In this document: in pieces, positions 1 to 6,975 of the stretch
How positions within the stretch are numbered: position 1 is the stretch's first letter
How the letters are laid out: every line of letters starts with the position of its first letter
From: Gammaproteobacteria bacterium
Lineage (GTDB): Bacteria; Pseudomonadota; Gammaproteobacteria; UBA5335; SLRW01
DNA length: 21,088 nucleotides
Assembly: GCA_007134115.1 (NCBI GenBank)
Contig: SLLK01000006.1
Location: 1-21,088 of the forward strand
Reading direction: 5' to 3'
The notes under the pieces: model-generated
Databases searched by the model: none
Seen by the model: the letters and a program-made list of their open reading frames with translations, nothing else
Told to the model about the DNA's origin: nothing
Made by a program: the position numbers and the translations under genes

Positions 1-155
1 ACGCCGAGGTTGACCGCCGGGTCACTGGTGGATTGCAGGTGCGCATACCAGTCGATCTCAAACAGTGCCTGGAAATGGAAGTGCTCAATGTAGAAGGCGG
101 CGGTGGCCGCCACATCACTGGTCATGATGACCGGGTAATAGCTGGTGATTTTCAT
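1..155 (-). CDS. VOC-family (glyoxalase/bleomycin-resistance-like) protein, 5' part only
   Basis: Only the first 51 codons are inside the window; the gene runs off the left edge. The protein begins MKITSYYPVIMTSDVAATA and continues with FYIEHFHFQALFEIDWYAHLQ. The opening beta strand, then 'vATAaFY...F.F' and a W-YA-L segment, is the usual N-terminal beta-alpha-beta unit of vicinal oxygen chelate proteins such as glyoxalase I, fosfomycin/bleomycin resistance proteins and ring-cleaving dioxygenases. The ATG is well supported: an AAGGAG ribosome site (163-168) lies 7 nt before it. The gene is divergent from the TetR gene at 227, with two perfect inverted repeats between them, so repression by that TetR protein is likely. 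The substrate cannot be inferred from this fragment, and the metal ligands beyond the N-terminal strand are outside the window. Confidence 0.8.
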   Translation of the reverse strand, partial: MKITSYYPVIMTSDVAATAAFYIEHFHFQALFEIDWYAHLQSTSDPAVNLG

Positions 156-180
156 GGTGCTTCTCCTTACGGATATATTC

Positions 181-197
181 ACATACACTGTGTATGT
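181..197. promoter_or_regulatory. TetR-type operator 1 (perfect inverted repeat)
   Basis: ACATACA-CTG-TGTATGT, a perfect dyad with 7-bp arms and a 3-bp centre, lies in the gap between the divergent VOC and tetR genes. Its arms are identical to those of the dyad at 210-226. A short dyad beside a divergent tetR gene is the classic form of a TetR-family operator. Binding itself is inferred. Confidence 0.8.
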
Positions 198-209
198 AGT
201 TGACCAATA

Positions 210-226
210 ACATACAGGCTGTATGT
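210..226. promoter_or_regulatory. TetR-type operator 2 (perfect inverted repeat)
   Basis: ACATACA-GGC-TGTATGT, with the same 7-bp arms as the dyad at 181-197. The centres of the two sites are 29 bp apart, close to three helical turns, so two dimers could sit on a similar face of the DNA. The site ends directly before the proposed ATG (227) of the tetR gene, so a bound repressor would block its own expression. Confidence 0.8.
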
Positions 227-817
227 ATGCAAGAGAAGCCGGATCGCCGCTCCAACCGTGAACGCACGGAAACCACGCGTGCTGCACTGATACAGGCGGC
301 ACGGGCACTGTTTGTGGCAAAGGGTTATGCCGATACCGGCACCCCGGAAATCGTGGCTGCCGCGAAGGTGACACGCGGGGCGCTGTACCATCATTTTGCC
401 GACAAGCAGGCATTGTTCCGCGCGGTGGTGGAGGCCGAAGCGGCGGCGGTGGCTGCCGGGATTGATCGGGCAACGCCGGCGTCCCTGTCGCCCCGGGAAG
501 CGCTGATCCGGGGCGGCGATGCATTTCTGCAGGCCATGAGGGCGCCGGGCCGGACCCGACTGTTGCTGCTGGACGGGCCAGCCGTATTGGGGCGGGCCGA
601 GATGGATGCCATTGACTACGCGCATGGTGGCCGCACGTTGCGCGAGGGCATTGCTGCCGCCATGGCAGCCGGCGGCAGGGAAGCGTTGCCGGTCGATGAA
701 CTCGGCGCTGTGTTATCGGCGGCGTTTGACCGGGCGGCGCTGGGGATTGCCGGTGGTGGGGATGCCGGGAATTACCGGCAAAGCCTGAAAGCGCTCATTC
801 AGGGGCTGTTTGATTGA
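227..817 (+). CDS. TetR/AcrR-family transcriptional regulator
   Basis: A 196-aa one-component repressor. The N-terminal helix-turn-helix domain spans about residues 14-62: TRAALIQAARALFVAKGY, then TPEIVAAAKVTRGALYHHFADK, a textbook TetR recognition helix with the YHHF(A)DK tail. The rest is an all-helical ligand-binding/dimerisation domain containing LLLLDGPAVLG, whose ligand is unknown. The start is set at the ATG at 227. A TTG at 200 is in frame, but it would place operator 2 inside the coding region and add residues not expected before the HTH. No clear Shine-Dalgarno precedes 227, so initiation may be weak or leaderless. The two dyads upstream suggest autoregulation and control of the divergent VOC gene. 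The stop lies 43 nt before the AlkD-like gene on the same strand. Confidence 0.88.
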   Translation: MQEKPDRRSNRERTETTRAALIQAARALFVAKGYADTGTPEIVAAAKVTRGALYHHFADKQALFRAVVEAEAAAVAAGIDRATPASLSPREALIRGGDAFLQAMRAPGRTRLLLLDGPAVLGRAEMDAIDYAHGGRTLREGIAAAMAAGGREALPVDELGAVLSAAFDRAALGIAGGGDAGNYRQSLKALIQGLFD

Positions 818-860
818 TGGTTTCCGGAGCGTCGGGGAACGGGGTCAACGGAGGCTGCTG

Positions 861-1577
861 ATGGCGGCGGACCTGATCCAGCAGGAGCTGCTATTGAGGG
901 AACTGCGCGATTGTGCCGATCCGGCTTATCGCGAGCGTATCCGGGATCTCTATCGTATGGAGGTAGAGCATTTCCTGGGTGTGCGTACCCCCGCGATCCG
1001 CAAGTTGGCGGCGGCCTGGCACCGCCCGTTGCGCCGGGTTTCGCTTGATGCGTTATTCATGGAATGCGAGAAGCTGCTGGATAGTGGGTGGTATGAATGC
1101 CGCATTATCGCTTTTGACTGGGCTTTTCGGCGCCGGCAGCAGTTGTTGCCGGGGCATCTGGACATCTTCGAGCGCTGGCTCATGCGTTACGTTGATGACT
1201 GGATAGACTGCGATGACTTGTGCACCCATGGTCTGGGCTACCTGTTGCTGGAGTACGAAGCTTGCCGCAACCGTCCGTTGAAATGGACGGGCAGTCACAG
1301 GCGCTGGGCACGACGCGCCGCTGCGGTCAGCCTGATCTACGGTCTGCGTCGGGGCAAATTGTTCGAAGAAGCGTGCGAAGTAGCCAGACACCTGCTCGGT
1401 GATGACGACCCCCTGGTGCAAAAAGGCGCCGGCTGGATGCTCAAGGAGGCCAGCAGGCACTTCCCGTCAGAAGTGCTGGTATTCGTGCTGGACCATCGAG
1501 ACCGCATGCCGCGGACAATGCTGCGTTACGCAATAGAGAAATTGCCGGAATCACAGCGAAAAAGGGTATTGGCGTAA
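861..1577 (+). CDS. DNA alkylation repair protein, AlkD-like DNA glycosylase (HEAT-like repeats)
   Basis: The 238-aa product is almost the same length as Bacillus cereus AlkD (about 237 aa). AlkD enzymes remove positively charged alkylated bases such as 3-methyladenine and 7-methylguanine without base flipping. Visible family marks are the N-terminal 'VRTPAIRKLA' element (41-50), the W114-x3-D118 pair in VDDWIDCDD (the position of the AlkD catalytic Trp/Asp), the RRWARRAAAVSL helix (147-158, holding the conserved Arg), and QKGAGWMLKEASR (187-199, conserved Trp). The ATG at 861 has a GGAGG site 6 nt upstream; a TTG at 810 overlapping the tetR end is less likely. It sits 43 nt after tetR on the same strand and may be co-transcribed with it. 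Family assignment is firm; substrate range is inferred. Confidence 0.88.
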   Translation: MAADLIQQELLLRELRDCADPAYRERIRDLYRMEVEHFLGVRTPAIRKLAAAWHRPLRRVSLDALFMECEKLLDSGWYECRIIAFDWAFRRRQQLLPGHLDIFERWLMRYVDDWIDCDDLCTHGLGYLLLEYEACRNRPLKWTGSHRRWARRAAAVSLIYGLRRGKLFEEACEVARHLLGDDDPLVQKGAGWMLKEASRHFPSEVLVFVLDHRDRMPRTMLRYAIEKLPESQRKRVLA

Positions 1578-1808
1578 TGCGGATCGCCGTGTTGATTCAT
1601 CAGCGCCCTGCCCCTCCGGATTTCGCATTTGAGCTTCGTGCTTTGCGAGCTTTTCGGCTTTGGGTGAGGGTGCTCCCCTGTTGGGGTGAGTTTTCAGTGG
1701 TTCAGTTTCAGGTTTTCAGAAGACGCGTCTGCGGCGCTGTCGCGCCGCAGACGCCGTCTTGAGACCCTTCGCTCGGGAGCGAGACCGCACCCCGAAGGGC
1801 TGCATCTT
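1578..1808. other. Non-coding gap between convergent genes, rich in inverted repeats
   Basis: 231 bp between the ends of the AlkD-like gene (+) and the methyltransferase gene (-). I see no credible gene: the small open frames lack ribosome sites and family resemblance. It contains the long hairpin at 1721-1759 and a second dyad, CCCTTCG (1765-1771) with CGAAGGG (1793-1799), which encloses a small TCGCT/AGCGA stem (1769-1782). Confidence 0.6.
1721..1759. terminator. Strong hairpin between convergent genes (possible bidirectional terminator or palindromic repeat)
   Basis: CGTCTGCGGCGC (1726-1737) is the exact reverse complement of 1742-1753, with a TGTC tetraloop. The stem extends by AGACG (1721-1725) pairing with CGTCT (1755-1759) across one unpaired C. 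About 17 GC-rich base pairs is far beyond chance. No proper T-tract follows on either strand, so a simple intrinsic terminator is uncertain. A REP-like dispersed palindrome is the main alternative. Confidence 0.55.
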
Positions 1809-2642
1809 TTACTTCCTCCGGCCAATGATCAGCAGGTACTCGCGACGGATATGGAGCCCGGCTTCCGTGGCGTATTGGCCGTGGTAGTCATCGATGTCCT
1901 GCCGGAACGCGGCCTGCTCGCCGGGGGACAGGCTGTCCATCACCTGACGGATGGGGCCGAAACCGCGGGCGTACCAGTGCCAGGCGTCTTCCACGCTGTC
2001 GAAATAGTGGTTGTTGATCCCCGGCTCGAACCACAACTCGAAGTCCTCGCCTAACAGGGCCCTGGCATGATCGGGGTCGCCCCAGGCGAGTGGCGAGGGT
2101 TCCGGGGCCGGCTCGCCGCTGTGCTGGCCGATTACGCCGAAAAAATCCTGGACCGCGCCGCCGGGCGCCCATACTGCCAGCGACAGGCGACCGCCCCGCC
2201 GGCAGACCCGGGCCAGTTCCCTGGCCGTCTGCTGCTGGTCTGCGGCAAACATGACCCCGAAGGTAGAAATCACCCCGTCGAAACTGCCATCCGCGAACGG
2301 GAGCTGCTCGGCATCCGCCTGCTCAAAGCGGATCGACGGCTGCAAGTGCGCCGACAATTGCCGGGCCGCATCGAGCAGCCCAGGGGCAATATCCACTGCG
2401 GTCACATGCGCCCCGGCGCGGGCCACATTGCGTGCGCTCCAGCCTGTGCCCGTAGCCACATCCAGGATGTGTTGCCCGGGTTGCGGATTGAGCCGTTGCG
2501 CCGCATGGGCCAGGGCATCCGACACACCGAAGCTGATGTCGTCATAGTGCTGCCCGCCAAGACTCCAGGTCCGGGCGGCATCTTCGTGGTGAGGCTGCAC
2601 CGCAGCGCCGCCATGTCCGCTTGTTGAATGCATCTCCTTCAT
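1809..2642 (-). CDS. Class I SAM-dependent methyltransferase (Methyltransf_11/25 type)
   Basis: A 277-aa cytosolic methyltransferase with the Rossmann-type SAM fold. Motif I is DVATGTGWSARNVA (61-74), the acidic residue after strand 2 is VDIAPG (83-88), QADAEQLPFADGSFDGVIS (108-126) is the motif II/III region, and FGVMFA follows. This resembles UbiE/ubiquinone-type small-molecule methyltransferases, but the substrate is unknown. The start is ATG at 2642 with GGAGG 5 nt upstream; an in-frame ATG three codons later is possible. The longer open frame to 2753 would run through the promoter and operators, so it is rejected. The gene is divergent from the second TetR gene. A near-consensus minus-strand promoter (2733-2763) with a TetR operator between -35 and -10 indicates repression by that TetR. 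Confidence 0.85.
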   Translation of the reverse strand: MKEMHSTSGHGGAAVQPHHEDAARTWSLGGQHYDDISFGVSDALAHAAQRLNPQPGQHILDVATGTGWSARNVARAGAHVTAVDIAPGLLDAARQLSAHLQPSIRFEQADAEQLPFADGSFDGVISTFGVMFAADQQQTARELARVCRRGGRLSLAVWAPGGAVQDFFGVIGQHSGEPAPEPSPLAWGDPDHARALLGEDFELWFEPGINNHYFDSVEDAWHWYARGFGPIRQVMDSLSPGEQAAFRQDIDDYHGQYATEAGLHIRREYLLIIGRRK

Positions 2643-2717
2643 CGCTGCCTCCCCGTCATTGTCTCGGGTGAAATCGCGCTGGCTCGAACCAGCCAGTTCA
2701 AATGCGGAACCGGCCAC

Positions 2718-2757
2718 TAGACCGATAATCATATTATATAGACCGATCGTCATATTC
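2718..2757. promoter_or_regulatory. Tandem TetR (LmrA/YxaF-like) operators, 21-bp period
   Basis: The motif TAGACCGAT-NN-TCATATT occurs twice in direct repeat, at 2718-2735 and 2739-2756, exactly 21 bp (two helical turns) apart. Each copy is also an imperfect dyad; the second centres on CGATCG with ATA/TAT arms. From memory, the Bacillus LmrA/YxaF box begins A(A/T)AGAYYR and ends TATT, which this motif resembles. The adjacent TetR protein has the same subfamily's GCPVAP segment. Binding is inferred. Confidence 0.75.
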
Positions 2758-2763
2758 TGTCAA
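2733..2763 (-). promoter_or_regulatory. Sigma-70-type promoter of the methyltransferase gene
   Basis: On the minus strand a perfect TTGACA (2758-2763) is followed after 17 nt by TATATA (2735-2740), or after 19 nt by TATAAT (2733-2738). The second operator repeat lies wholly in the spacer, so bound TetR would exclude RNA polymerase. Confidence 0.7.
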
Positions 2764-2782
2764 CGATGGTAAAAACTCGTCT

Positions 2783-3376
2783 ATGGGAAACAACACAAAA
2801 AGCCGGATGATTGAGACAACGCTGCGGCTGATCCAGGCCCGCGGGCTGCATGGCGTGAGCCTCAACGACATCCTGAGTGAGAGCGGCGCGCCGCGGGGGT
2901 CGCTGTATTTCCACTTCCCCGGCGGCAAGGAAGCGCTGGTTCTCAAAGCGATGCAAAGCGGGATTGAGACTGCGTCGCAGGCGCTGCGGGAGAGTCTGGC
3001 AGGCGCCGCCGACCCGGCGGAGGGGGTGCGCGCGTTCTTCCGCGCGGCCGCTGCGGAGATGACGGATGCCGAATATACCTTTGGCTGCCCGGTTGCCCCC
3101 ATCATCCTTGATGCGCCGGAGGTTTCCACTGAACTGGCCGCCGCCTGTCGCGCCGGGCTGGAGGAATGGACACGCATGTACCGCGATGCCCTGGAGGCGG
3201 CCGGTATCACACCGGCACGAGCCGCGCGGCTGGCGCGGGTGATCGTGGCCAGCCTGGAAGGCGCACTGATCATGGCGCGCAGCCAGCGAAGCAGTGCAAT
3301 CATCACCGAGGTTGGCGACGAAGTGGCGGCGTTGATTTCCGCGGGCCGGAGCACAGAGCAGACACTGAACAAGTAA
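2783..3376 (+). CDS. TetR-family regulator, LmrA/YxaF-like
   Basis: 197 aa. The HTH domain covers residues 8-55: MIETTLRLIQARGLHGVSL, then NDILSESGAPRGSLYFHFPGGKEAL. The C-terminal part contains TFGCPVAPIILD, the GCP(V/I)A signature I associate with the LmrA/YxaF group of TetR repressors, which respond to drugs or plant-type aromatics in other bacteria. The ligand here is unknown. The ATG at 2783 is the first one after the operators; no strong ribosome site is visible. The gene is divergent from the methyltransferase gene, and its own promoter should overlap the tandem operators at 2718-2757, giving autoregulation. The hydrolase gene follows on the same strand after 132 bp, so a functional link to that operon is possible but unproven. 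Confidence 0.88.
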   Translation: MGNNTKSRMIETTLRLIQARGLHGVSLNDILSESGAPRGSLYFHFPGGKEALVLKAMQSGIETASQALRESLAGAADPAEGVRAFFRAAAAEMTDAEYTFGCPVAPIILDAPEVSTELAAACRAGLEEWTRMYRDALEAAGITPARAARLARVIVASLEGALIMARSQRSSAIITEVGDEVAALISAGRSTEQTLNK

Positions 3377-3508
3377 GGTCACTTGACGGGCCGGTTTGCC
3401 CGGGGCCCTGACGATGGGGACACGCCCCTTCGGACGCCCCGGTTCTCCTGCGCGGCATATTTTCAGGCATCATGAGGAACATCGGCTCATCAGGGCTCCG
3501 ACAGGTCT

Positions 3509-4963
3509 ATGCGAAAACCCGGCATCAGTAGAGTGGCTTTGGTCGCCGGCGGCATCGGCGCGGCGCTGTTCGCCGGCGCCGTGCACGGCGGGCCACCGGA
3601 GTTTGAGGACTGCCGGCTGCACGCACCCGGCGGCGGCGCGGCGCAGGCGGCCCGCTGCACGCGGATCGCGGTGCCGGAAGACCATGGCCACCCCGAAGGA
3701 CGTCACATCGAGTTGCATGTGGCGGTGGTGCCGTCACGCGCCAGCCAGCCGGCGGCGGATCCCGTGGTGTTGTTGAGCGGCGGACCGGGGCAGGCAGCCA
3801 GCGAGAGCTACGTGGAGATGCACCGGCTGTTCCACGGCATTCGCGGGGAGCGGGAGGTGTTGCTGATTGACCAGCGCGGCACCGGGCGCTCTTCACCACT
3901 GCAATGCCCGGGCGTGGAGGAAAGCCTTGAGGCGCCGGCGCTCACCGAAGATGCGGCGAGCATCGCCGGGCGCGTGCGCCGTTGTCGCGACGAAATCGAC
4001 GCGGACCTGCGCCACTATGGCAGCGACGCCGCAGTGGCGGACCTGGAATGGGTGCGCGAGGCGCTGGATTTCGAACAGCTCAACCTGTACGGCTTTTCCT
4101 ATGGTTCGCGTCCGGCCCAGCTTTACGCCGCCCGCCATCCGCAACGCACCCGCAGCGTAGTGATGGACGGCGTGCTGCCGCTCACAGTGCCGCTGGGCGA
4201 GACCATAGACGCGACCGCTTCGGGCGTGGTCGAGGACGAGTTGGCGGGCTGCACTGAGGATGCCGAGTGTGCGGCGGCCTTGCCCGGCCTGCACAGCGCT
4301 TATACGCAGCTGCTCGGGGAACTGGCCGAACGCCCGCGGCAGGTGGCATTCGAGCACCCGCGCGACGGATCGCCCGAGCAAGCCACGGTGAATGCCGACG
4401 AGCTGCAACGCATGTTGCGCCTGTTGGCCTATCAGCCCGAAACCCGGGTGATGATTCCGTTGTTGTTGCACCGGGCCAGCGAGGGCGCGCTGCATCGCCT
4501 GGTGGCGCTGGCCCGTGATTTTGATTATGGGCTGGATCAGCGCATTCACTGGATGCAACATCTGGCGGTGATCTGCCGCGAAGACCAGCCCCATATCTCA
4601 CCCCGGGTGCGCGAGGCATCGCGTGAGCTGCAGTTGCTGGGCGCGGCCTGCCGCGAGTGGCCCGGGGGCGCCCGCGAGCGGTTTGCGGAAACGTTACCTG
4701 ACACGGTGCCGATGTTGTTGTTGTCCGGCGAGAAGGATCCGGTCACCCCGCATGCCCCGGTGGCGGAGATGGCCGAAGGCTACCCGCTGGTACGCGCCGT
4801 GGAGGCGCCGGGCCAGGGACATATCGTGAGCATGCGCGGCTGTCTGCCCGAAAAGATTGCCGGTTTCTTCCGCCAACCCGAACCCCGGGCGCACGATCTG
4901 GAGTGCGTGGCGCGCTTGTCCGCGCCGGGCCGGATGCTCAACCTCAACGGGCCCACGCCGTGA
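3509..4963 (+). CDS. Secreted alpha/beta-hydrolase, TAP-like (proline iminopeptidase/tripeptidyl aminopeptidase type)
   Basis: 484 aa, with a signal peptide of about 26 residues (MRKPGISR, then a hydrophobic VALVAGGIGAALFAGA core, cleavage near AVHG), so probably periplasmic or secreted. The alpha/beta-hydrolase core shows SGGPG (90-94, oxyanion region), DQRGTGRS (121-128), the nucleophile elbow GFSYGS with Ser197, Asp410 in SGEKDP, and His438 in GQGH: a full catalytic triad. Cys pairs (C35/C50, C133/C159, C248/C254) suit an exported protein. The layout matches the S33/TAP C-terminal family of aminopeptidase-like hydrolases; peptide versus ester substrate cannot be decided. Its stop overlaps the GTG start of the ATPase gene (GTGA), so it is the first gene of a translationally coupled trio with a NatAB-like transporter. 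Confidence 0.85.
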   Translation: MRKPGISRVALVAGGIGAALFAGAVHGGPPEFEDCRLHAPGGGAAQAARCTRIAVPEDHGHPEGRHIELHVAVVPSRASQPAADPVVLLSGGPGQAASESYVEMHRLFHGIRGEREVLLIDQRGTGRSSPLQCPGVEESLEAPALTEDAASIAGRVRRCRDEIDADLRHYGSDAAVADLEWVREALDFEQLNLYGFSYGSRPAQLYAARHPQRTRSVVMDGVLPLTVPLGETIDATASGVVEDELAGCTEDAECAAALPGLHSAYTQLLGELAERPRQVAFEHPRDGSPEQATVNADELQRMLRLLAYQPETRVMIPLLLHRASEGALHRLVALARDFDYGLDQRIHWMQHLAVICREDQPHISPRVREASRELQLLGAACREWPGGARERFAETLPDTVPMLLLSGEKDPVTPHAPVAEMAEGYPLVRAVEAPGQGHIVSMRGCLPEKIAGFFRQPEPRAHDLECVARLSAPGRMLNLNGPTP

Positions 4964-5682
4964 TTGAGGTGTCACACGCGAGCAAGGCCTTCGGCGAGAT
5001 CACGGCGCTGAGTGATGCCTCATTTTCTGCCCAAAGCGGGCGCATCACCGGACTGCTGGGCGGCAACGGCGCCGGCAAGACCACCCTGATGCGCCTGATA
5101 ACCACCCTGTTGCTGCCCGATCGCGGACAGGTGCGCGTGGACGGGCTTGATGTGACCACCGAAGCGCTTGCGGTGCGCCGGCGGCTGGGCGTGCTGCCCC
5201 ACAGCACCGCACTTTACCCGCGTTTGACCGGCTACGAGAACATTGCCTACTTCGCGCGTCTGAACGGGCTGGGCGGCGCCGCGCTGGAAGCCCGCATCGC
5301 TTCACTGAGCGAGCGGCTGGGGCTGGCCCCGTTCATCGAGCGACGCGCCAAAGGTTACTCACACGGGCAGAGAACCCGGGTGGCGCTGGCCCGCGCGCTG
5401 GTGCACGACCCGCAGTATCTGATCCTGGATGAACCCTCGAGTGGTCTGGATGTGGGTGCGGCCCGGGCGCTGCGCACCACCTTGCGCGAGCTGCGTGACG
5501 AAGGCCGGTGCATTGTGCTGTCCAGCCATCTGATGCACGAGGTGGCACACCTGTGCGATGAGGTGGTGATGCTGGCCGCCGGCCGGGTGGTGGCCAGCGG
5601 CCCGCTGCCGGAGCTGGTGCGCCGCAGCGGCGCGGCGGACGCCGAGGAAGCCTTTGTACGATTGACGGAGAATGCCGAATGA
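4960..5682 (+). CDS. ABC transporter ATP-binding protein, NatA-like
   Basis: 240 aa, a single nucleotide-binding domain. Walker A is GGNGAGKTT (34-42), the signature is the variant YSHGQ (133-137), Walker B is YLILDEPSSGLD (153-164), and the H-loop is SSHLMHEV (188-195). The usual Q-loop Gln is replaced in GVLPHST (77-83, His81), which I believe is common in the NatA/CcmA-like group. The chosen GTG start shares a GTGA overlap with the hydrolase stop; the longer frame from 4903 would add residues that do not belong to the fold. It pairs with the ABC-2 permease immediately downstream. NatA/NatB pairs were described as Na+ exporters in Bacillus, but related proteins move many substrates, so sodium export is not assumed. 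Confidence 0.9.
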   Translation: MIEVSHASKAFGEITALSDASFSAQSGRITGLLGGNGAGKTTLMRLITTLLLPDRGQVRVDGLDVTTEALAVRRRLGVLPHSTALYPRLTGYENIAYFARLNGLGGAALEARIASLSERLGLAPFIERRAKGYSHGQRTRVALARALVHDPQYLILDEPSSGLDVGAARALRTTLRELRDEGRCIVLSSHLMHEVAHLCDEVVMLAAGRVVASGPLPELVRRSGAADAEEAFVRLTENAE

Positions 5683-5746
5683 AGGGGGTGGCGCAGGCGG
5701 CGCCGCGGCCACAGCGGCGGGCGCAGCCGAATGTGGGGTGGCAGGC

Positions 5747-6937
5747 ATGATGCAGCGCTTGCTCACCGTGCTCAACAAGGAGATCGTCGACAACATACGC
5801 GACCGGCGGGCGTTGTTCACGGCCTTGCTGCTCGGTCCGCTGCTCGCCCCCGCCATGCTCGGCGCGGTGATTGTATTCTTCAGCGTGCAGGTGGCACCGG
5901 CTGAACGCGAGCACGCCACCATGCCGGTACTGGGCTCAGCGCATGCGCCGGATCTGATGCGGTTTCTGGAAGGCCATGGTGTGATGGCCGAGGAACTGGA
6001 CGGAAGCGCAGCGCGGGACCCGGAAGCCGCGGTGCGCAGCGGTGAGATCGATTATGCGGTGCTGGTGCCCGAGGATTTTGGCGAGCGGCTGGCCGACGGA
6101 CGCACGGTCACGGTTCGCGTGCTCAGTGATGGTTCACGGACCCGCCTGCAAATGGAACAGCAACGCACCACGCGGTTGATCGAGGGCTGGAGTGAACGCC
6201 TGGCCGCACAACGGCTGATGGCGCGCGGGTTGTCCGCCGAGCTGCGCCGGCCGCTGGCCGTGGAGCGGGAAGATGTTTCCACCGCGCGTCAACGGGGGGC
6301 GATGCTGCTGGCCATCCTGCCCTACGCACTGGTCTTCGGCATGTTCATGGGTGGTTTTTATCTCGCCATTGACGTGACCGCCGGCGAGCGTGAGCGGGGC
6401 ACGCTGGAGGCGCTGCTCACCGCGCCGTTGTCGCGGGCCGAACTGGTGCTGGGTAAATGGCTGGCGGTGGCGGCATTCTGCGCCTTCGCCCTGTGCCTGG
6501 CGATCAGTGTGTTCGCCGTGGGGCTGCCGCATCTGCCCTGGGCGGGGATGGGGCTGAGCCCGCAGTTCGGCGCGCGGGAAGCGGGCATCGCGCTGGTCAA
6601 CTATCTGCCGCTGGCGCTGCTTGCGGCGGCGCTGCTGACACTGGTGGCCTCGTTCACCACCAGCTTCAAGGAGGCGCAGTCCTGGTTGTCGGTACTGGCG
6701 ATGGCGCCGCTGGCGCCCCTGATCATGCATTTTATCGAGCCCATCGAGGCGTCCCTGCCAGTCATGCTGGTGCCGGTAGCGGCCCAGCAGGTGCTGGTGC
6801 TGGACCTGCTGCGCGGCGATGCGATCAGCGGCTGGCACATGGCCACCGCGATGGGTGCGGTGGTGCTGTGGACGGCGCTGGCTCTCGCCCTGGCGATTCG
6901 CTTGTACCGGCGTGAACGCATCCTCGGCGCCGGTTAA
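5747..6937 (+). CDS. ABC-2 type permease, NatB-like
   Basis: About 396 aa from the ATG at 5747. One transmembrane segment follows the cytoplasmic MMQRLLTVLNKEIVDNIRDRR start (FTALLLGPLLAPAMLGAVIVFF). Then comes an extracytoplasmic domain of roughly 170 residues, then about five membrane segments, including LLAILPYALVFGMFMGGFYLAIDVTAG with the family motif ERERGTLEALLTAPLSR just after. This is the ABC-2/NatB topology. An in-frame ATG at 5672 overlaps the ATPase stop by 11 nt, but the extra residues are a Gly/Ala-rich run with no resemblance to permease N-termini, so 5747 (or 5750) is preferred. It forms an export system with the preceding ATPase, and the upstream hydrolase is translationally linked to them. 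Confidence 0.85.
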   Translation: MMQRLLTVLNKEIVDNIRDRRALFTALLLGPLLAPAMLGAVIVFFSVQVAPAEREHATMPVLGSAHAPDLMRFLEGHGVMAEELDGSAARDPEAAVRSGEIDYAVLVPEDFGERLADGRTVTVRVLSDGSRTRLQMEQQRTTRLIEGWSERLAAQRLMARGLSAELRRPLAVEREDVSTARQRGAMLLAILPYALVFGMFMGGFYLAIDVTAGERERGTLEALLTAPLSRAELVLGKWLAVAAFCAFALCLAISVFAVGLPHLPWAGMGLSPQFGAREAGIALVNYLPLALLAAALLTLVASFTTSFKEAQSWLSVLAMAPLAPLIMHFIEPIEASLPVMLVPVAAQQVLVLDLLRGDAISGWHMATAMGAVVLWTALALALAIRLYRRERILGAG

Positions 6938-6975
6938 TCCGCATGTGCGCAATCGGGGTTAATGCGCTGGAGCGC

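Noticed and set aside
1577..1762. 61-codon frame starting on the AlkD-like stop (TAATG)
   Set aside because: No ribosome site of its own, and it contains the long hairpin; composition looks like random GC-rich translation.
2067..2627. 186-codon plus-strand frame opposite the methyltransferase gene
   Set aside because: It is the antisense shadow of a gene with clear SAM-binding motifs; the translation is Arg/Pro/Gly-rich and without domain features.
3377..3508. Possible promoter or terminator between the second tetR and the hydrolase gene
   Set aside because: GGGCC/GGCCC and GGGC/GCCC pairings exist but without a T-tract, and no -35/-10 pair with good spacing was found, so neither was called.
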